This document shows positions 29,705-33,743 of a DNA stretch of 33,743 nt, in pieces (the first letter of the stretch is position 1; each line of letters starts with the position of its first letter). Origin of the DNA: Atopobium sp. UBA2090 (GTDB taxonomy: Bacteria > Actinomycetota > Coriobacteriia > Coriobacteriales > Atopobiaceae); contig DCZG01000019.1 in assembly GCA_002331575.1 (NCBI GenBank), positions 2,545 to 36,287 of the forward strand, in the 5' to 3' direction. The notes under the pieces are model-generated. The model searched no databases. It worked only from the letters and a program-made list of their open reading frames with translations, and was not told the DNA's origin. The position numbers were made by a program, and so were the translations under genes.

Positions 29705-32700
29705 TCACTCCATCTGCGGAGCACGTCCCTCACCGAACGCGTAGCGCGTGACCACGGGCTGCCCGCTCCCGTCGTCGAGCTCGACGCCGACGAAGGCGCA
29801 CTCCACGCTCTCGAAGCCCTGGAGCATGAGCACGCGGGCATAGAAGTTCGCCTGCATCTCGTGACGGGAGCGAATCTGCTCGGAAGAGAGGCCGGCGTCA
29901 CCCGTCTTGTAGTCGACGACGAGCGCGTGCGACGAGTCGGCATCCGTGGCGAGAAGGTCGATGGCGCCCTCGACGTGGTCTCCGAAGCGAGACTCCACTT
30001 TGCAGAAGAACGGCACCTCGGCACGGACGAGGCCATGGCGGAGCACCTCTCGTCGAAGATCGGAGTCGCGCCAACGCACGAGCGCCGCCTCGAGCTTCGT
30101 GCACGCCCTCGGCGAGAGGTGCCAGTACTTCTCCATGGCGCGGACGTGTCGCTCCGAGGGAAAGCCCCCGCTCTCGACCATGGCCTGCGCGAGCTCGTGG
30201 AAGGCGGAGCCGAGGCTCGTCGCCTTGTCGCTGTCCTGCGCGACGGGTGCCCCCTCCTGCTCCGCATCACGCTCGGCGCGCGTGGGTAGCTGCGGCTCGG
30301 AAGAGGGAGCGTTCTCGAGCTCCATCTGACCGTGGGCGGACGAGTAGCTGAAGACGCCCGAGCGCGACGAGCGCATGAGCGTTGCTGGGGTGAGGGCGTC
30401 CACGGTCATCGGGTAGAGGTCGAAGCTGGATGAGACCGCATCTGCCTCGGCGCAGCCGAGAAGGGATATCTGGACGGAATCCGTGAGGGCGACTCCCTCC
30501 ACGTCGGCGAGCGATCCCGCCGAGTTCGCGATCTTGCAGGCGACGCCGTCCTCCGTCGTGGACGCAGACACGTCGATCCTGCGCACGCACGCAGGAGCCG
30601 AGCCCCCATAGTCGATGACGGACTCGCCCACCGGTGGCAGCTCCCCCTCGAAGAGGGCGTTGCATACCTTCGCGGAGAGCTCAGGCGAAAGCCACGACTT
30701 CGACGTTGGGCACGCACACATGCCGACGACGAGGGCCTCCCGCGCGCGCGTGAGAGCCACGTAGAGAAGACGGGCCTTCTCGGCCGTTGCTCCGAACCTG
30801 TTGCTCGCACAGAGGTGGGCGTACCACTCCGCGAGGGAGCGTGGATCGCCATCGTCCGTCAGATTCGCGGCAGTCTTCGAGAAGTTCTTGGGGACGAGCA
30901 CGACGGGAACGGTCCCGTCTGCGGCGCGACCCGTCACCACGCCGGAGTCCTGGGTTGGATCGTTCCAGCACTCCGCCACGGCCACGATCGGGAACTCGAG
31001 ACCCTTGGAGGCATGAATCGTCATGACACGGACTGCCGCGAGCTTCCCTCCCGCAAGGGACGCGGGGGGAATCTTGGACGTCGCAAGCCAGGTGTCGTAC
31101 TCGGTTGCCGCACGCCCCGGACCAAGCCCGAGTTCGGACGTGAGGTCACGGATGTAGCCGATAGCGGCGAGAACGTTTGCCTCACGCGAGCGTCCGACGG
31201 CACCCTGACGCTCGAGTCGTTCGAGCCAGCCGGAGTCGCGCACGACCTGAAGGCAGACGTCGGCGACGGGACGTCGGCGCATGAGGCTTCGGGCGCGCGA
31301 CAGCACCTCGTGGGCACGGTCGAGGCGAGCGGACACCGGGGCGTCATGGTACATGTCCATGGACATCATGCCGCGGTCGATGTCCCTCTTGGCAGGAGCG
31401 TCGACCGCCTGCTGTGCGCACGTACCCAGCAGGACGAAGTCGTTCGCGTCGAGGTCGAAGAGCTCGGAGCTGAGCAGAGGGAAGAGACCGGACTGCGTGT
31501 CGCGGTCATTTGCCAGAAAGTGCAGGAGCGCCCCCATGACGCTCGCCTCGACGGTCTTCGTGAAGGTCGAGCCACCCGTCACGACGCACTCGAGGCCACG
31601 TGCGCGCAGAGCGTCGATGTAGTTGTCGGCGTGCGTGGTTACGCCGAGGAGCAGCGCCATGTCTCCGACGTCCTCGCCCGCGTCCCTATACTGGGCGAGA
31701 CGGTCTGCCACCGCGACCGCCGCGACCGCCCTCTGCTCCGTTGACACCCTTGACTGGCCGACCGTGAGCTCGACGGACACACGCGGGAGCGACCTCGCCA
31801 CGTAGTCGTCCCTGCGACTCGGATTGGGGTCGAGTCGCATGTAGTCCTCCACCACGCCACGCTCGCCTCCGCAGACGCGGCCGACGAACGAGAGCACGTC
31901 GGCGTGGCTGCGGTAGTTGACGGAGAGACGAACGTGGTCCTCGAGAGGCAGCGAGGCGCCGCGCGCGCGAAAGACGCTCACGTCTGCCCCGCGGAAGCGG
32001 TAGATGGACTGCTGCGCGTCTCCAACCGTGGCGAGATGCTCGGCGTCGTTCCCGGAGAGGAGCGAGATGAGCTCGAGCTGCTGGGAGTCGGTGTCCTGGA
32101 ACTCGTCGACCATCACGAGCCTGAAGCGACCGGCATAGTCGGCGGCCACACCCCGATCGTCACGCACGGCATGCAGCGCGAGGCGCACGAGGTCATCGTC
32201 GTCGAGGAGCGAACGCTCCTTCTTGAGAGCCATGTATCGCTCGTCGAATCTCTGCGCGAGCGCGATGAGATGAGGCGCCGCTGATGCGACGGACGAGAGC
32301 GCGATTTCCGCATTCGCGAGCGCGAGCTCACGTTTGGCCTCAGGCAAGAACTCGGCGATGGCCTTGCTGCTCCTGGGGAGCGATACCTTCTCGAGCGCCT
32401 CGGCAGCCGCCTCCGGCGTACGGGCGCCCGGCGCGAGCCTGAAGAAGCCCCCGAGCGCCTCGAGCGATGACGCCACTATCGGAGCCGCCGTCTTGGAAAG
32501 GCCGCTCACCTGCAGCGACCCATAGCTCGTGTATAGGGACTGCATGACCTCCGAGACGTCGGCAGGAGGGGGCGTCACGAGTGACGAGAATCCCCCCGCA
32601 CTCGCGACCGCAGCCTTCCGAAGGGAGTCGACGATTCCCATGACCCCTGTGATGCCGTTGGTCACCGAGACGGTACCCAGCTCATACTCTTCGAACGCCT

Positions 32701-33181
32701 TGCGAAGGTCCGCGGGCGTCTGCGGGTCATGGAACGCCTCCCCTGCGACTTCGATGAGGGCGCGGTTGTAGAGCTCGTTCTCCTCGTTTCCGCTTGCGAC
32801 CCGAAAGTCCGGGTCGAGTCCGAGGTCGAGGGCATGCCTCCTGAGGATGCGCGTGCACATCCCGTGGATGGTGCTGATCCATGCGGAATCGACCTGCAGC
32901 GCCGCATCGCGGAGGCCGACGGCGCGCAGCGTGGAGCGCACGCGCTCCTTGATCTCGCGCGCAGCTGCCTTGGTGAAGGTGATAACGAGAACCTGCGAGA
33001 GGTCATCGACGAAGGGGGCGCCGTCCGTGCCGGAGCCCTCGGAGAGCGCCCAGGCGATTCTCTGCGTGAGCGTGAACGTTTTTCCCGAGCCTGCGCCCGC
33101 CTCGACGAAGATGGGATGGTCGAGCGTCGTGGCAATCGCGCGCTGCTCGTCGTTGAGCTTGCTGAGGTCGAAGTCTGCCAT
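29705..33181 (-). CDS. addA: AddA-like UvrD/RecB-family helicase-nuclease
   Basis: This is a 1158-residue superfamily 1A helicase with a nuclease. Walker A is EAGAGSGKT (27-35), motif Ia is ITFTKAAAREIKERV, Walker B is MVDEFQDTDSQQLE, motif III is TVGDAQQSIYRFRGAD and motif V is MTIHASKGLEFPIVAV. The C-terminal PD-(D/E)XK domain shows GSAFHELAQA, EGAIDLLA and VVDYKTG. This order is that of AddA, which with AddB unwinds and resects double-strand ends for RecA. The ATG directly abuts the stop of the upstream addB-like gene (TAGATG). The nuclease residues are intact, so it should be active. A solitary UvrD-like helicase is less likely given the partner. Confidence 0.93.
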   Translation of the reverse strand: MADFDLSKLNDEQRAIATTLDHPIFVEAGAGSGKTFTLTQRIAWALSEGSGTDGAPFVDDLSQVLVITFTKAAAREIKERVRSTLRAVGLRDAALQVDSAWISTIHGMCTRILRRHALDLGLDPDFRVASGNEENELYNRALIEVAGEAFHDPQTPADLRKAFEEYELGTVSVTNGITGVMGIVDSLRKAAVASAGGFSSLVTPPPADVSEVMQSLYTSYGSLQVSGLSKTAAPIVASSLEALGGFFRLAPGARTPEAAAEALEKVSLPRSSKAIAEFLPEAKRELALANAEIALSSVASAAPHLIALAQRFDERYMALKKERSLLDDDDLVRLALHAVRDDRGVAADYAGRFRLVMVDEFQDTDSQQLELISLLSGNDAEHLATVGDAQQSIYRFRGADVSVFRARGASLPLEDHVRLSVNYRSHADVLSFVGRVCGGERGVVEDYMRLDPNPSRRDDYVARSLPRVSVELTVGQSRVSTEQRAVAAVAVADRLAQYRDAGEDVGDMALLLGVTTHADNYIDALRARGLECVVTGGSTFTKTVEASVMGALLHFLANDRDTQSGLFPLLSSELFDLDANDFVLLGTCAQQAVDAPAKRDIDRGMMSMDMYHDAPVSARLDRAHEVLSRARSLMRRRPVADVCLQVVRDSGWLERLERQGAVGRSREANVLAAIGYIRDLTSELGLGPGRAATEYDTWLATSKIPPASLAGGKLAAVRVMTIHASKGLEFPIVAVAECWNDPTQDSGVVTGRAADGTVPVVLVPKNFSKTAANLTDDGDPRSLAEWYAHLCASNRFGATAEKARLLYVALTRAREALVVGMCACPTSKSWLSPELSAKVCNALFEGELPPVGESVIDYGGSAPACVRRIDVSASTTEDGVACKIANSAGSLADVEGVALTDSVQISLLGCAEADAVSSSFDLYPMTVDALTPATLMRSSRSGVFSYSSAHGQMELENAPSSEPQLPTRAERDAEQEGAPVAQDSDKATSLGSAFHELAQAMVESGGFPSERHVRAMEKYWHLSPRACTKLEAALVRWRDSDLRREVLRHGLVRAEVPFFCKVESRFGDHVEGAIDLLATDADSSHALVVDYKTGDAGLSSEQIRSRHEMQANFYARVLMLQGFESVECAFVGVELDDGSGQPVVTRYAFGEGRAPQME

Positions 33182-33743
33182 CTAGCCGAGCCTCCTCTCG
33201 CAGTTCATGACGGGACAGTACGTGCAGGCATCCTTGTCGAGCGGGCGTGCCTCGATGTTGCCGTCGAGAAGTTCGTGGACCTTCTCGCGGATGGCGCCCT
33301 CCGTTGCGTCGAGCAGGGCATCCATGCCCTGCGACTCCTCGCGACCGAAGCACTCGCGATCGTCGACCGTCATACGTTTCAGGGTCTGGTCGCTCGGCGC
33401 GTGAGTGCCGAAGACGTTGACGACGGCGTTATCCGAGACGGCGCCGGCGAGCGCGTGCGTCCCGCGCGATCCGAGATAGACGGCCGCGACGATCTTGAGC
33501 TCGGGGAACCTTCTTCGCGCGATCTGTCCGTAGATGAGCGACTGAACGCGGCGAGGCAGCGAGAAGCCCTTCTCGACCTCATAGCCTTCCGGACCGAAGA
33601 CGCCGTACTCCTTGGAGAAGTTGGCGGGCGACTTGTGCTTGTAGTCGATGACGACGACCTGGCCATGCGCGTCCACGTCCATGCGGTCGACCGTGCCCGT
33701 GAGGTAGACGTCGGCGTAGGGAACGAGGTCACCCTGCCTACCA
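33182..33743 (-). CDS. addB: AddB-like nuclease subunit, C-terminal part (5' end outside the window)
   Basis: This is the last 186 residues of a protein that continues past the window edge. It shows a PD-(D/E)XK core (TGTVDRMDVDA, then VVVIDYKHKSP with the catalytic Asp and Lys). A C-terminal cysteine cluster, CTYCPVMNC, corresponds to the iron-sulfur staple of AddB-type nucleases that locks the nuclease domain. The stop is directly followed by the addA ATG, as in addBA operons. The helicase-like N-terminal part cannot be seen, so a RecB-like stand-alone nuclease is not excluded, but the pairing favours AddB. Confidence 0.82.
   Translation of the reverse strand, partial: GRQGDLVPYADVYLTGTVDRMDVDAHGQVVVIDYKHKSPANFSKEYGVFGPEGYEVEKGFSLPRRVQSLIYGQIARRRFPELKIVAAVYLGSRGTHALAGAVSDNAVVNVFGTHAPSDQTLKRMTVDDRECFGREESQGMDALLDATEGAIREKVHELLDGNIEARPLDKDACTYCPVMNCERRLG

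Noticed and set aside
29530..30270. In-frame extension of dnaE by 247 codons
   Set aside because: It runs through the intergenic gap and antisense-frame of addA; the canonical PHP start follows ATG 29529.

Overview
The window is GC-rich, densely coded chromosomal DNA. It most resembles an actinobacterium of class Coriobacteriia (Olsenella / Atopobium / Collinsella-like). The reasons are the high-GC codon use, a perfect Gram-positive type LexA box (CGAAC-N4-GTTCG) in front of ruvCAB, the single-CDS dnaE, an AddA/AddB-type recombination pair, a desulfoferrodoxin expected of an anaerobe, and surface genes of the LicD / CDP-glycerol transferase type. Genus is inference. No rRNA, tRNA, CRISPR array, insertion sequence or att site was seen.

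Bases 1 to about 19,530 are a cell-surface glycopolymer locus with a phospho-zwitterion supply module. On the left are a GT4 glycosyltransferase (partial), two LicD-type phosphotransferases in opposite orientation, a Wzx-like flippase, a DUF6541 polytopic protein and a GT2 glycosyltransferase. Next is an unusual protein in which a YidC/Oxa1-type membrane domain is fused to a CDP-glycerol glycerophosphotransferase (TagF-like) domain, translationally coupled to an alkaline-phosphatase-superfamily (LtaS / phosphoethanolamine-transferase-like) protein. After a strong bidirectional terminator come a PhnW-like class V aminotransferase with a PntC/LicC-like nucleotidyltransferase, an EutH ethanolamine transporter, a winged-HTH + LicC + LicA three-domain fusion, and, divergently, a stand-alone LicA-like kinase with a LicB-like DMT transporter. 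A GT2 / DUF2304 pair closes the region.

Read together, the supply module would import ethanolamine (EutH) and a choline-like amino alcohol (LicB-like), phosphorylate them (two LicA-type domains), activate them with CTP (LicC domain, possibly the PntC-like enzyme too) and pass them to LicD-type transferases acting on a teichoic-acid-like polymer. EutH sits here beside an assimilatory kinase/cytidylyltransferase, not in an ethanolamine-degradation operon. This is the most interesting signal in the window. The wHTH on the enzyme suggests self-regulation through the shared divergent promoter, which contains a 12-bp perfect palindrome. No PEP mutase, phosphonopyruvate decarboxylase, CDP-glycerol synthase or eut catabolic gene is in the window, so the exact substrates remain inference.

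Bases 19,587 to the end are mainly genome maintenance: an Abi_2/HEPN-type protein, a small DUF6483-like protein, ruvB, ruvA and ruvC under an SOS box, a NAD-synthetase-like protein that has lost the recognisable catalytic residues of both domains, a class I desulfoferrodoxin (superoxide reductase), dnaE, an addA-like helicase-nuclease and the 3' part of an addB-like gene. Most start codons in the window are GTG or ATG with clear Shine-Dalgarno sequences. Several genes overlap by 1 to 14 bases. No gap between genes exceeds 300 bases.
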